Positions 5,788 to 15,158 of a DNA stretch of 64,000 nt are shown here, one piece after another (positions within the stretch are counted from its first letter, which is position 1; each line of letters opens with the position of its first letter). The position numbers and the translations under genes are program-made. Under the pieces are notes generated by a model that was not told where the DNA came from, did not search any database, and saw only the letters and a program-made list of their open reading frames with translations. The stretch is from an uncultured Eubacteriales bacterium. GTDB lineage: Bacteria; Bacillota; Clostridia; UBA1381; UMGS1253. The DNA lies in contig CABUKE010000004.1 of assembly GCA_902492065.1 (NCBI GenBank), positions 1 through 64,000 of the forward strand, written 5' to 3'.

Positions 5788-8700
5788 ATGTATATTGCGG
5801 ATTTACATATTCATTCCAAGTATTCGCGCGCGACAAGCAAAAACGGCGTGCCGGAGGAGCTTGACCTTTGGGCGCGGCGAAAGGGGATCGGGCTGATTGG
5901 TACGGGCGACTTCACCCATCCGGCATGGCGGCAGATGCTGGAGGAGGCGCTGGTTCCGGCAGAGGAAGGGCTTTACATACTGCGCAGCGGGCTGCGCCTT
6001 CCGGGCGGCCCGGCAGGGGATGAACCGGAAAAGGCGGCGCGGTTCGTCCTGTCCGGAGAAATCAGCTCCATTTACAAAAAGAATGGCAAGACACGCAAGG
6101 TGCATAATGTGATTCTGCTTCCAAGTCTGGAGGCGGCGGGCGCGCTTTCCCGCCGGTTAGAGGCGGTGGGAAACATCCACTCGGACGGGCGGCCGATTCT
6201 CGGCCTTGACAGCCGCGACCTGCTTGAAATTACACTCGACGTATGCCCGGAGGCCATATTTATTCCGGCGCATATCTGGACGCCGCACTTTTCGGTGTTT
6301 GGGGCGTTTTCCGGCTTTGATACATTGGAGGAGTGTTTTGAGGACTTGACACCACAGATACACGCGCTGGAAACGGGCCTTTCGTCCGACCCGCCGATGA
6401 ACTGGCGGCTGTCCGCGCTCGACGGATATACGCTTGTCTCAAACTCGGACGCACACTCGCCGGCAAAGCTGGGCCGGGAGGCAAACCTGATTGACGCGGA
6501 GCTGTCGTATGCGGGACTGAAGCGCGCAGTTGAGGGGGGCGCGTCGGCGGGATTCGGCGGCACGATAGAGTTTTTTCCGGAGGAGGGGAAGTACCACCTC
6601 GACGGGCACCGGAACTGCAACCTGTGTCTGAAACCGTCGGAAACAGAACAGCTTCAAGGACGCTGCCCGGTCTGCGGGAAAAAGATTACGATTGGCGTGG
6701 AACACCGGGTCGAGCAGCTTTCTGACCGGCCGGAGGGGTATCGCCCGCCAAATGCGCCGCAATTTGAAAGCCTGGTTCCCCTGCCGGAGGTCATTGCAGC
6801 CTCGTGCGGCCTGTCCGTTGCAAGTAAAAAGGTGGACGCCCAGTATATGGATCTGCTGGCCCAGCTCGGGCCGGAGTTTTATATCCTGCGCGAGGCCGCG
6901 ATTGAGGAAATCCGCCATGCGGCAGGCCCCTATGTCGCGGAGGGCATTCGCCGCCTCCGCAGCGGCGAAGTGGAACGTATCCCGGGATACGACGGGGAAT
7001 ATGGCACCATTAAGCTGATAGATGAGGCGGACCGCCGCGTATTGGGCGGGCAGGTGTCGCTTTTGTCCGCGGAGGAACTGCGGGAGGAAAAACCGCAGAG
7101 CCGTAGCATTCCTGTCCGGAAGCGGCAAACGCTTGCAGAAACGGCGGAGGAACTGCAGCCAAATCTTGATGAAAAAGAGGCGGAAAAGGGCGGCCTTGAC
7201 GGGCTCAACCGGGAGCAGATGGAGGCGGTAACGGCTCCGGAAAGGACTGTTGCGGTTGTAGCAGGGCCGGGCACGGGAAAAACGAAAACGCTTGTTTCTA
7301 AAATTGCGTATCTTATTGAGCGGCTCGGCGCCAAGCCGCAGGAGATTACGGCAGTGACATTTACGAACAAAGCCGCAGGGGAGATGCGCGCGCGTCTGGA
7401 ACAGCGTCTGGGCGGGAAACGCGCCGTACGCGGGATGACAATCGGTACATTCCACGCGGTTTGCTTGCAGCTTTTGGAGGAGATGGAAGGCGAGGTTTGC
7501 CTGATTGGCGAGGAGGAAGCGCTTGCATTTGCAGAGGAGGTCGTCCGGGTGCAGGGGCTGAAGCTCTCGCCGGCGCAGTTTCTGCGTGAGGCATCCCGCT
7601 ATAGGCAGACAGAGAGCGGGGCGGACAGTCGCTTATCCCCTACGGCGATAGAGGCATACGAACGTCTGCTGGACGACGCAGGCGTGACCGATTTGGACGG
7701 TTTGCTTATAAAGACGCTGTCCTTGTGGCGGAAAGGCGTAAAGCCAGCCTATACGCGGCGGTTCCGCTATCTGCTCGTCGATGAGTTTCAGGATATTAAC
7801 GCCATTCAGTACCAGCTTGTGCGCGCCTGGAGCGAGCGGGGGAAGAACCTGTTCGTAATCGGCGACCCCGACCAGGCAATCTATGGCTTCCGCGGCGCAA
7901 GCCCTGCGTGCTTTGCCCAGTTGATGGCAGAAGATGAGGTGCGTCTGGTTCGTCTGGTGAAAAACTACCGCAGTACGCCGCAGATTTTGTCCTGCGCGCT
8001 CTCTGCGATTTCGGCGGACGAAACCGGTCCGCGCGAGCTTGCGGCACAGCTCCCGGACGGGGATAAGGTCAACCTGCTGACTGCGCCCAGCCCTCTGTCG
8101 GAGGGAATCTATGTGGCAAAGGAGATTGGGCGGCTTGTAGGCGGAATTGACATGCTTGCGGCGCACGACTATGCGCACCGGTTAGAGGAAAAGCCGGTAT
8201 ACGGCTTTTCCGACATTGCCATTCTGTACCGGACGCACCGGCAGGCAGAACTGCTCGAAAACTGCCTGCGCAAAGAGGGAATCCCCCACGTGGTGATGGG
8301 GCGCGACGACTTTTTAAACGATTTGGCTGTGCGCCGGGTGCTCTGTTTCTTTTCGTTTTTGCTTTGGCGGCAGGAAGCGTTTTATCTGCGAATGTATCTG
8401 CAATTGTCCGGCTGTGAAGAAAACGTGGCACGGGAAATGGCTGCACGATGGCAGGAGGCGCAAGATAAGGCAGAGGCCGAGCATGCTTTGGCAGCCGATA
8501 TGCCGGAAGTCGGGGCACTTTTGGAAAAGTATGCGTCCCGCGCGGAAAAAGAAAGGCCGGAGGTTCTGCTGCAGGAATGGGTACAGGAGATGGGACTCGA
8601 TGACTCGGAACCGATGAAGCGGCTGTTGTATATGGCTGTGTTCCATAAGACGATGGAGGAGTTTTTGCGTAATCTGACGCTTGGGCAGGAGAGCGACCTC

Positions 8701-9033
8701 ATGCGCGGCGAGAAAAAGGCGTATGCCGCGGGGGCGGTGACGCTGATGACGCTGCATGGCGCAAAGGGACTCGAATTTCCAGTCGTGTTTCTCTGTGGAA
8801 TAAAAAAAGGGACAATCCCAATGGAGCTAAAAGGGCGCGAAACGGATATCGAAGAAGAACGGCGCTTGTTCTATGTTGGGATTACGCGTGCAAAGGAGCG
8901 GCTCTATCTGCTGACGGGGGCGGAGCCGTCGACGTTTTTGGCAGACCTTGCGCCGGCGTGCCTGCAAAAGGGCGATACGCTTGAACGCGAGACACAGCAG
9001 GGCAGACAGCTTAGTTTATTTGAGCTGAAATGA
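5788..9033 (+). CDS. PHP/endonuclease Q-like nuclease fused to UvrD/Rep-type helicase
   Basis: This gene encodes 1081 residues. The N-terminal ~400 residues form a PHP metal-dependent nuclease domain: DLHIHSKYS (His7, His9), GTGDFTHP, PAHIWTPHFSVFG and SNSDAHSP. A four-cysteine zinc ribbon (CNLC, then CPVC near residues 276-295) follows, as in the endonuclease Q/TIGR00375 family, which nicks DNA beside deaminated bases. A linker leads to a complete SF1A helicase. It has the Q-motif LNREQMEAV, Walker A GPGTGKT near 493, LLVDEFQD near 661, GDPDQAIYGFRG, NYRS, VTLMTLHGAKGLEF near 983 and LFYVGITRAKERL near 1026. Both halves keep their catalytic motifs. It is a monocistronic gene, likely acting in DNA repair by coupling lesion nicking to unwinding; that coupling is inference. 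ATG 5788 is chosen because of the promoter and the upstream AGGTG. Confidence 0.9.
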   Translation: MYIADLHIHSKYSRATSKNGVPEELDLWARRKGIGLIGTGDFTHPAWRQMLEEALVPAEEGLYILRSGLRLPGGPAGDEPEKAARFVLSGEISSIYKKNGKTRKVHNVILLPSLEAAGALSRRLEAVGNIHSDGRPILGLDSRDLLEITLDVCPEAIFIPAHIWTPHFSVFGAFSGFDTLEECFEDLTPQIHALETGLSSDPPMNWRLSALDGYTLVSNSDAHSPAKLGREANLIDAELSYAGLKRAVEGGASAGFGGTIEFFPEEGKYHLDGHRNCNLCLKPSETEQLQGRCPVCGKKITIGVEHRVEQLSDRPEGYRPPNAPQFESLVPLPEVIAASCGLSVASKKVDAQYMDLLAQLGPEFYILREAAIEEIRHAAGPYVAEGIRRLRSGEVERIPGYDGEYGTIKLIDEADRRVLGGQVSLLSAEELREEKPQSRSIPVRKRQTLAETAEELQPNLDEKEAEKGGLDGLNREQMEAVTAPERTVAVVAGPGTGKTKTLVSKIAYLIERLGAKPQEITAVTFTNKAAGEMRARLEQRLGGKRAVRGMTIGTFHAVCLQLLEEMEGEVCLIGEEEALAFAEEVVRVQGLKLSPAQFLREASRYRQTESGADSRLSPTAIEAYERLLDDAGVTDLDGLLIKTLSLWRKGVKPAYTRRFRYLLVDEFQDINAIQYQLVRAWSERGKNLFVIGDPDQAIYGFRGASPACFAQLMAEDEVRLVRLVKNYRSTPQILSCALSAISADETGPRELAAQLPDGDKVNLLTAPSPLSEGIYVAKEIGRLVGGIDMLAAHDYAHRLEEKPVYGFSDIAILYRTHRQAELLENCLRKEGIPHVVMGRDDFLNDLAVRRVLCFFSFLLWRQEAFYLRMYLQLSGCEENVAREMAARWQEAQDKAEAEHALAADMPEVGALLEKYASRAEKERPEVLLQEWVQEMGLDDSEPMKRLLYMAVFHKTMEEFLRNLTLGQESDLMRGEKKAYAAGAVTLMTLHGAKGLEFPVVFLCGIKKGTIPMELKGRETDIEEERRLFYVGITRAKERLYLLTGAEPSTFLADLAPACLQKGDTLERETQQGRQLSLFELK

Positions 9034-9148
9034 GGATAGTGTATTTATTAACACAAAACAGTATTTTGGTAAAAACTATAAAAACGTACTATCATACGTT
9101 GAAATATTGACATATTTTGTATAAAATATTTAAATAGGAGGGGGGCTT

Positions 9149-9571
9149 ATGACGCAAAGAGCGGCAATTCTAAGAAGAATAACGGAGTATCGGAATCAAA
9201 AACAGATATCTCTGGAGGAGATGGCAGATGAATGTGGTGTTGATAAGGTAACATTGGGGAAGGTTGGGTCGGAAACATATAGCCCAACGCTTGGAACATT
9301 GCAGCACATCGCGGCTTGGATGGGGATAACGGTATCGCAACTGGTCAAAATAGAGCCGGAGGCAGTGTTTTATGTTGTAAAAGACGGTGCCTGCGGTAAG
9401 TTTCCGTACGGTGTGCGAGGTTATTTCGGAGAAAAGGATAAGGTAATCATGGATTTGTTTTCAAATTTAGAGGAAGCGGAGAAATTTGTTTCGCTCTGCA
9501 ATTCTGGTCTGCTTGCATTTGAACAACTTGAAGACGTTGCAGCGGACTGGGTGCAGAAGCAAAACAGCTAA
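9149..9571 (+). CDS. XRE-family helix-turn-helix protein
   Basis: This gene encodes 140 residues. A strong ribosome-binding site (AGGAGGGGGG) precedes ATG 9149. Residues ~5-65 form an HTH_3 domain (ITEYRNQKQISLEEMADECGVDKVTLGKVGSE), with the last helix followed by LQHIAAWMGITVSQLVK. The C-terminal ~70 residues, with KDGACGKFPYGVRGYFGEKDK, are not recognised and may be a sensing or oligomerisation part. It stands alone, with an A+T-rich promoter region before it and a bidirectional terminator after it. Its targets are unknown. The central Cys-Gly pair could be ligand-related but nothing shows this. Confidence 0.8.
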   Translation: MTQRAAILRRITEYRNQKQISLEEMADECGVDKVTLGKVGSETYSPTLGTLQHIAAWMGITVSQLVKIEPEAVFYVVKDGACGKFPYGVRGYFGEKDKVIMDLFSNLEEAEKFVSLCNSGLLAFEQLEDVAADWVQKQNS

Positions 9572-9602
9572 AAAGAGTGCAGCAAAATGCTGCACTCTTT
9601 TT
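9570..9602. terminator. bidirectional terminator between the XRE gene and leuS
   Basis: A perfect 15-bp stem (AAAAAGAGTGCAGCA and its complement) around an AAA loop, with A-run and T-run on the two sides. It overlaps the XRE stop codon and lies 9 bases from the leuS stop, so it serves both convergent genes. Confidence 0.9.
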
Positions 9603-9610
9603 ATTACCAT

Positions 9611-12034
9611 TTATTTTACAATAAAGTTTAAAATCTTTCCCGGAACATAAATGGTCTTAACGACATTTTTGCCGTCTGTATACTTTGTAATGGCTTTTGC
9701 TGCCGTGTCGATTACCTCTTCTTTCGCCGCCTCACGCGCGACCTTGACAACGGCACGCACCTTGCCGTTCACCTGAACAGGAATCTCGAGCGTGTCGACA
9801 ATCAGCGCATTTTCGTCACATACCGGCCACGAAGAACGGAAGATGGAGTCCGTGTTGCCAAGCATACTCCACAGCTCCTCCGCCAAATGCGGCGCAGCCG
9901 GCGCAATCAGCTTTACAAACGAAGGCACAACCTCTTTGAGAATGCTGGAGTTCCGCCCTGTTTGCAGATATGTGCCAAGCGCATCCGTCAAAACCATCAG
10001 ACGCGAAACCGCGGTGTTGAACTGGAAGTTTTGCAAATTCATGGTATTAAATTTAATTGTATGGTTCAGTGTATAGAGAAGCTCCTTCTCCGGCGTATCC
10101 ATCAGGTCGGTGTATTCTTTTACATTGATGGCCTTTTCAAATGTGTTGACAAACTTTTTAAAGAATTTCGACATAGCCTTGACGCCGTCGTCGCTCCACG
10201 GGCCGCCGTCCGTGTAATTGAAGCCGAACATCAAATACGTCCGGAATACGTCGGAGCCATACATGCTGATATATTTGTCCGGGGAAACCGTGTTCCCTCT
10301 CGATTTGCTCATCTTGTAACCATCCGGTCCGAGGATGGTCCCCTGGTGCACCAAAGACTGGAACGGCTCGTCTACGTCGAAAAAGCCGCAGTCGCGCAGC
10401 GCCTTTGTGATAAAACGTGAGTAAATCAGGTGCAGGCAGATGTGCTCCTTACCGCCCACGTACTTATCGACTGGCAGCATTTTGTTCACCATTTCTCTGC
10501 TGAAGGGTTCTTTGTCGTTTTTCGGGTCAAGGTAGCGCAACTCATACCACGAGGAACACATGAACGTGTCCATCGTGTCCACCTCGCGCGTCGCTTTGCC
10601 GCCGCATACCGGGCAGGTACAGGTTTTAAACTCCTCGGACAGCGCAAGCGGAGACTGCCCGTTCGGGTGAAATTCCACATTGTCCGGCAATAAAACGGGG
10701 AGGTTTTCCTCCTTTTCCGGCACAATACCGCAGTGGTCGCAGTATATCATCGGAATCGGTGCACCCCAGTACCGCTGACGCGAAATCAGCCAGTCGCGCA
10801 GCTTATAGGTGACCTTCCGCGTGCCGACACCTTTTTCCTCCAAAATGCCGATGATTTTGCGCATGGCCTCTTTGCTGTTCAGGCCGTTGAGCACATCCGA
10901 GTTAATCAGCTTGCCGTCGCCGGTATAAGCTTCCTTGCTGATGTCTCCGCCTTCAATGACTTCTATGATGTCGAGATCGAACTTTTTGGCAAAAGCATAG
11001 TCGCGCGTGTCGTGCGCCGGAACGGCCATAATTGCTCCGGTGCCGTATGATACAAGTACATAGTCGGATATCCAGATTGGGATTTTCTTCCCGTTAATCG
11101 GATTTACAGCATACGCACCGGTGAATACGCCTGTCTTTTCCCGCTCGGTGGACTGGCGGTCAATTTCCGTCGCATAGGCCGCCGCTTCGATATACGCCTC
11201 GACTGCACTGCGCTGCTGTTCGGTCGTGATTTCCCTTACCAAATCGTGCTCCGGCGCCAATACGACATACGTTGCGCCATAGAGCGTGTCCGGACGTGTT
11301 GTGTAAATCTCAAAACTTTTGTCGCTGTCTGCAACCTGGAACGTGACCTGCGCGCCTTCGGAGCGCCCAATCCAGTTCCTTTGCTGAATCTTTGTCGCCT
11401 CCGGCCAGTCGAGCTTGTCCAACCCGTCAAGCAATTCCTCCGCGTAATCGGTAATCTTGAGGAACCACTGGTTCATGCTCTTTTGCACGACCGGGTTGCC
11501 GCACCGCTCGCAAACGCCGCCCGCCGCTTGCTCGTTTGCCAGAACCGTCTGGCAGGAGTTGCACCAGTTTACCGGCGCCTTTTTCTTGTAGGCGAGCCCC
11601 TTTTTGTAAAGCTGGATAAAAATCCACTGTGTCCACTTATAATAGCTGGGGTCGCACGTCACAACCTCGTGGTCCCAGTCAATCATGCCGCCCATTTCCT
11701 TGAGCTGGCGGCGCATGGTGTTAATGCTTTCATAGGTTTTGATACTCGGGTGCGTATTCGTTTTGATGGCGTAGTTTTCCGCCGGCAGGCCGAACGCGTC
11801 GAAGCCCATGGGGTGAAATACCTCATAACCTTGCATTTTCTTAAACCGCGCCCACGAATCGGACAGGCCGAAATTAAACCAATGCCCGAGGTGCAGGTTC
11901 GCCCCGGAAGGGTAGGAGAACATCTCCATACAGTACAATTTATGATCTATGTTTTCCGGATTAAAGGAATTGACTTTGTTTTCCTCCCACTTTTTCTGCC
12001 ACTTTTTTTCGATTTCAGAATAATTGATATCCAT
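9611..12034 (-). CDS. leuS: leucyl-tRNA synthetase
   Basis: This gene encodes 807 residues, the usual length for bacterial LeuRS. It is a cytoplasmic class I synthetase that charges tRNA-Leu. The HIGH motif is HLGH at residues 48-51 (SYPSGANLHLGH). A CxxC zinc-type module (CNSCQ, then CERCG) lies near residues 160-182, the CP1 editing domain is present (TTRPDTLYGATYVVLAPEH), and a second cysteine pair (CPVCGG) lies before the KMSKS loop (YKMSKSRGNTVSPDKY, near 573). The anticodon-binding domain and the C-terminal domain (NGKVRAVVKV) complete it. ATG 12034 is chosen because GGAGGT lies 8 bases upstream; an ATG at 12049 would bury that site. No T-box leader is visible upstream. Confidence 0.97.
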   Translation of the reverse strand: MDINYSEIEKKWQKKWEENKVNSFNPENIDHKLYCMEMFSYPSGANLHLGHWFNFGLSDSWARFKKMQGYEVFHPMGFDAFGLPAENYAIKTNTHPSIKTYESINTMRRQLKEMGGMIDWDHEVVTCDPSYYKWTQWIFIQLYKKGLAYKKKAPVNWCNSCQTVLANEQAAGGVCERCGNPVVQKSMNQWFLKITDYAEELLDGLDKLDWPEATKIQQRNWIGRSEGAQVTFQVADSDKSFEIYTTRPDTLYGATYVVLAPEHDLVREITTEQQRSAVEAYIEAAAYATEIDRQSTEREKTGVFTGAYAVNPINGKKIPIWISDYVLVSYGTGAIMAVPAHDTRDYAFAKKFDLDIIEVIEGGDISKEAYTGDGKLINSDVLNGLNSKEAMRKIIGILEEKGVGTRKVTYKLRDWLISRQRYWGAPIPMIYCDHCGIVPEKEENLPVLLPDNVEFHPNGQSPLALSEEFKTCTCPVCGGKATREVDTMDTFMCSSWYELRYLDPKNDKEPFSREMVNKMLPVDKYVGGKEHICLHLIYSRFITKALRDCGFFDVDEPFQSLVHQGTILGPDGYKMSKSRGNTVSPDKYISMYGSDVFRTYLMFGFNYTDGGPWSDDGVKAMSKFFKKFVNTFEKAINVKEYTDLMDTPEKELLYTLNHTIKFNTMNLQNFQFNTAVSRLMVLTDALGTYLQTGRNSSILKEVVPSFVKLIAPAAPHLAEELWSMLGNTDSIFRSSWPVCDENALIVDTLEIPVQVNGKVRAVVKVAREAAKEEVIDTAAKAITKYTDGKNVVKTIYVPGKILNFIVK

Positions 12035-12190
12035 AAAATATACCTCCATGATATATTCTTACATTACCCATTATCTTATCACAAAACCGCTAAAAAGTAA
12101 AGAAAATTCAAGAATTTGTGAGCTGCGGGACATTTGTAGGAAAGTGTAGCCCATATTGACAAAAAAATTTATTATGCGTTAAAAAGTATG

Positions 12191-12219
12191 TTGTTTATTT
12201 TTCACATACGTGATACAAT
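12191..12219 (+). promoter_or_regulatory. promoter of the GGDEF-EAL gene
   Basis: TTGTTT (12191-12196), 17 bases, TACAAT (12214-12219). It places the transcript start near 12226, downstream of the upstream in-frame ATG at 12188. Confidence 0.6.
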
Positions 12220-12280
12220 TAAATTAGGCTATATTTGTGTCCGAAATAAAAATACATTGATAAAGTTTGAGGTCATCTGT

Positions 12281-14512
12281 ATGAGGAAAACAAAGAATAC
12301 CGCCTATACCAGCAGATTTCCGCTGATTTTAGCGGGGATTTTACTTGCTGCGCTGCTTTTGATTTCGGTTTTGATGGGGAACACAGCGGAACTGAATACT
12401 GTATTAGATACCAGTACAAATGCATATGTAAAAGACGTTTCCTACCAGATGGCAAGCGACCTTGCCGGTCGGATTGAGGCATTTGAAATGGCGCTGGAGC
12501 AGCTTGCCGACTCTATTCCGCGGCTGCAAGACAAGGCTACGACCGAGGAGTTTTTGGAGCGGAAAGCACGTCTCATGGGGATGGATACACTGGTAATTTT
12601 AGGACGGGATGGTACTACAATCCCACAGAATTTTGATAGTGCAGGTCTGCAGGACCACTCGGGAATCCGGTCTTCCTTTGATGGGAACACAGAAGTAGTC
12701 TATGTAGAAGGGGAGAACCTTTTGTTCTCGACACCGATTTATACAGAAGGGCAGGTCAATCAGGTGCTTGCCGGTGTACGGGAAAAGAAAAATATGCAGG
12801 AGCTTATCCAGCCAAAGAGCTTTGGCGGCGAGGGCTTGACGTGCATTGTTGACAGTAATGGTGAGATCGTAATTTCTCCAACAGATTCAAAACCGTTCTT
12901 ACAGCTGGAAGATATTTTTCAGTCCGGAGTAAATACAGAAACAGCAAACGCAGTCAACCAAATGCAGGCGGATATTGCCGGCGGCAGGTGGGGCGTGTTT
13001 CAGTTTACGGCAGTAGACGGTTCGCAGCTGGTATTAGCGTACCAGCCGCTTCACATCAATGACTGGGTTCTGCTGACGCTTGTACCAGCGGACTTGATTT
13101 CGGAACATGCAAATCTCTATGCTGCCCGTTCATATCTTATTGTCGGCGGGATCGTACTCGTATTTATTCTGCTGCTGTTGTTTGTGGTGCGTTTTTACCG
13201 GAGAAGCCGGAAAAAACTTGAGGAAATTGCATTTACTGATTCGCTGACCGGCGGGATGAACAACACGGCGTTCCAGCTTGCATGTAAGCGGCTTACCGAA
13301 CATGCCGCGCCCGGAACATATACAGTTGTGCTGCTTAATATAAAAGGGTTTAAACTGATTAATGAAAAATATGGGATTGACGGCGGAAATGACATTCTGC
13401 GCCATGTATACAGCGGAATTAAACAGCATATCCAATCTGGCGAACTAGCTGCCCGGGGCGAGGCCGACCGCTTTTTCCTGTGTCTGAAAGAACAGGAGCC
13501 GGAAAGGGTACAGGCGCGCCTTGACGCCATGATTCAAATAATTAACACCCCGACTGAAGGCGGAAAAAGCTATGAATCGCTTACCATTTTACAGGGGGCG
13601 TGCCCCGTGACGGAGCCGGAGCTTGAAATTGCCATCATTCAAGACCGTGCCAGAATGGCCTGCCAGCTGCGGGAGGAGGCGCGGTGCGTCTTTTACAGCG
13701 CGGAGTTTACACAGAGAATGAAGCGGGAGAAGGAGCTTGATGCGCTGTTTGACAAAGCGATTGCAAACCGTGATTTTCGCGTGTTTTTACAGCCGAAAGT
13801 ATATGCATCCAATGGAAAGGTTGGCGGCGCGGAGGCATTGATTCGGTGGATAGACCCGGAAAGGGGAATGATTTACCCTTCCGATTTTATTCCGCTGTTT
13901 GAGCGGAACGGGAAAATTGTGAAGCTCGATTTCTATGTATTCGAGGAAGTGTGCAAACTGTTGCATGACTGGAACGCAGAAGGACGGGCCTGCATACCTG
14001 TATCGGTCAATTTGTCGCGGGTACATTTTAAAACGCCGGATTTCCTGTCCGCGCTTTCCGCCATGAAGGAGCAGTACCAAATCCCGGATGGTTTGATTGA
14101 ATTTGAACTGACGGAGTCTATTTTCTTTGATGAACAGCAGATTGAACTTGTAAAAAATGCGATTGTACAAATGCATAGTTATGGTTTCTTATGCTCGCTG
14201 GACGACTTTGGCGTGGGATTCTCGTCACTGGGGCTTTTAAAGGAGTTTGCAGTAGATGCAATCAAGTTAGACCGGAAGTTTTTTGGCGATATTGCGAATT
14301 CAAAAAGTCAGATTATTATTGAAAGTTTTGTCCGGCTTGCAGAAAAGCTGGGGATTCATGTAGTCGCAGAAGGGATTGAAACGCCGGAACAGCTCACGTT
14401 CCTGCGCGAAATTGGCTGCGAAATGATACAGGGATATATTTACGCGAAGCCGCTGCCGATGGCGGAGTTTGAAGCATGGTGCGAGACGCGTACGACCGAC
14501 ATGGAACGATGA
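12281..14512 (+). CDS. membrane GGDEF-EAL protein, probable c-di-GMP phosphodiesterase
   Basis: This gene encodes 743 residues. A transmembrane segment at ~13-32, an extracytoplasmic sensor of the PDC/Cache type (~35-280) and a second transmembrane segment (~283-303) place the signalling domains in the cytoplasm. The GGDEF domain (~318-470) is degenerate: its signature reads ARGEADRFF, so cyclase activity is unlikely. The EAL domain (~485-735) keeps EALIRW near 517, NLSRVHF, ELTES, DDFGVGFSSLG near 640, KLDRKF, EGIETPEQ and QGYIYAKPLP. It therefore probably degrades c-di-GMP in response to an external signal, with the degenerate GGDEF as a regulatory module. GAGGT lies 9 bases before ATG 12281. 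Confidence 0.9.
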   Translation: MRKTKNTAYTSRFPLILAGILLAALLLISVLMGNTAELNTVLDTSTNAYVKDVSYQMASDLAGRIEAFEMALEQLADSIPRLQDKATTEEFLERKARLMGMDTLVILGRDGTTIPQNFDSAGLQDHSGIRSSFDGNTEVVYVEGENLLFSTPIYTEGQVNQVLAGVREKKNMQELIQPKSFGGEGLTCIVDSNGEIVISPTDSKPFLQLEDIFQSGVNTETANAVNQMQADIAGGRWGVFQFTAVDGSQLVLAYQPLHINDWVLLTLVPADLISEHANLYAARSYLIVGGIVLVFILLLLFVVRFYRRSRKKLEEIAFTDSLTGGMNNTAFQLACKRLTEHAAPGTYTVVLLNIKGFKLINEKYGIDGGNDILRHVYSGIKQHIQSGELAARGEADRFFLCLKEQEPERVQARLDAMIQIINTPTEGGKSYESLTILQGACPVTEPELEIAIIQDRARMACQLREEARCVFYSAEFTQRMKREKELDALFDKAIANRDFRVFLQPKVYASNGKVGGAEALIRWIDPERGMIYPSDFIPLFERNGKIVKLDFYVFEEVCKLLHDWNAEGRACIPVSVNLSRVHFKTPDFLSALSAMKEQYQIPDGLIEFELTESIFFDEQQIELVKNAIVQMHSYGFLCSLDDFGVGFSSLGLLKEFAVDAIKLDRKFFGDIANSKSQIIIESFVRLAEKLGIHVVAEGIETPEQLTFLREIGCEMIQGYIYAKPLPMAEFEAWCETRTTDMER

Positions 14513-14594
14513 TAGCAAGCGGCGGGACTCTTTTTCCTTTTGGTGTAAGAAGGCTTGTTTTGTAAAAATGTTTCCTGTTTTTTTGTAAAATTAC

Positions 14595-14623
14595 TTGACA
14601 AATATAGTTAGTTGAGGTAAACT
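14595..14623 (+). promoter_or_regulatory. promoter of the feo locus
   Basis: TTGACA (14595-14600), 17 bases, TAAACT (14618-14623). An inverted repeat lies just downstream of the predicted start. Confidence 0.7.
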
Positions 14624-14632
14624 TTAATCGAA

Positions 14633-14650
14633 AGTTAGCAAAAGCTAACT
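14633..14650. promoter_or_regulatory. putative iron-regulator operator 1
   Basis: Perfect inverted repeat AGTTAGC-AAAA-GCTAACT at about +3 to +20 of the feo promoter. The half-site TTAG/CTAA resembles DtxR/IdeR-family boxes. The same half-site recurs before feoB (15159-15176). Confidence 0.55.
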
Positions 14651-14695
14651 GTCTTTGTGCTGTTGATACATTTATTGGCTTGAAGGGAGGAAGCT

Positions 14696-14908
14696 ATGAT
14701 GCCGCTTACAATGGCAGAGATAGGCCAGAAAAAACTGATAAAGCAAATCAATGGGAAGGACGATACGAGAAAGTTCTTGGAAAACCTCGGCTTTGTCGAG
14801 GGAGCGGAGGTCAGCGTGGTTGCTGAGCTTGCAGGGAATATGATTATCAATGTAAAGGACTCCCGGATTGCGCTTGGAAAGTCTATGGCAAATCGTATTA
14901 TAGTATGA
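14696..14908 (+). CDS. feoA: FeoA-type ferrous iron transport protein (first copy)
   Basis: This gene encodes 70 residues. It is an SH3-like small cytoplasmic protein thought to bind the FeoB G domain and modulate ferrous iron uptake. The features are MAEIGQKKLIKQI, LENLGFVEGAEVSVV and the ending VKDSRIALGKSMANRIIV, the usual FeoA fold with the D-S-R-I-A-L-G tail. GGGAGG precedes ATG 14696; the next codon is also ATG. It is the first gene of the feoA-feoA-feoB group, 13 bases before the second copy. Confidence 0.93.
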   Translation: MMPLTMAEIGQKKLIKQINGKDDTRKFLENLGFVEGAEVSVVAELAGNMIINVKDSRIALGKSMANRIIV

Positions 14909-14921
14909 GGAGGAAGACGAA

Positions 14922-15143
14922 ATGGGAACATTGCGGGATGTAAAGTGCGGACAGCAGGTGCAAGTCATTAAGCTGACTGGCAGCGGTGCGGTAAAACGCC
15001 GGATTATGGACATGGGAATCACGAAGGGGACGGAGATTTTTGTCCGTAAGGTTGCGCCGCTCGGCGACCCGATTGAGGTCAATGTCCGCGGGTACGAGCT
15101 GTCGCTGCGTAAGGCTGATGCAGAGCTGATTGAGGTAAAATAA
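14922..15143 (+). CDS. feoA: FeoA-type ferrous iron transport protein (second copy)
   Basis: This gene encodes 73 residues. It has the classic FeoA pattern: LRDVKCGQQVQVIKLTGSG, KRRIMDMGITKGTEIFV, PLGDPIEVNVRGYELSLRKADAELI. It differs clearly from the first copy, so the two are old paralogues rather than a recent duplication. GAGGAGG precedes ATG 14922. Two FeoA proteins beside one FeoB are common in Clostridia. Together they probably act on the cytoplasmic G domain of FeoB. Confidence 0.95.
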   Translation: MGTLRDVKCGQQVQVIKLTGSGAVKRRIMDMGITKGTEIFVRKVAPLGDPIEVNVRGYELSLRKADAELIEVK

Positions 15144-15158
15144 TTTTTTTTGGTCTTA

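Noticed and set aside
6439..7455. Long minus-strand open frame inside the PHP-helicase gene
   Set aside because: It is a G+C-driven shadow of a gene with clear catalytic motifs; no ribosome-binding site or recognisable protein.
12035..12190. T-box leader upstream of leuS
   Set aside because: The upstream region shows neither the conserved T-box bulge nor a specifier hairpin plus terminator, and it is too short.
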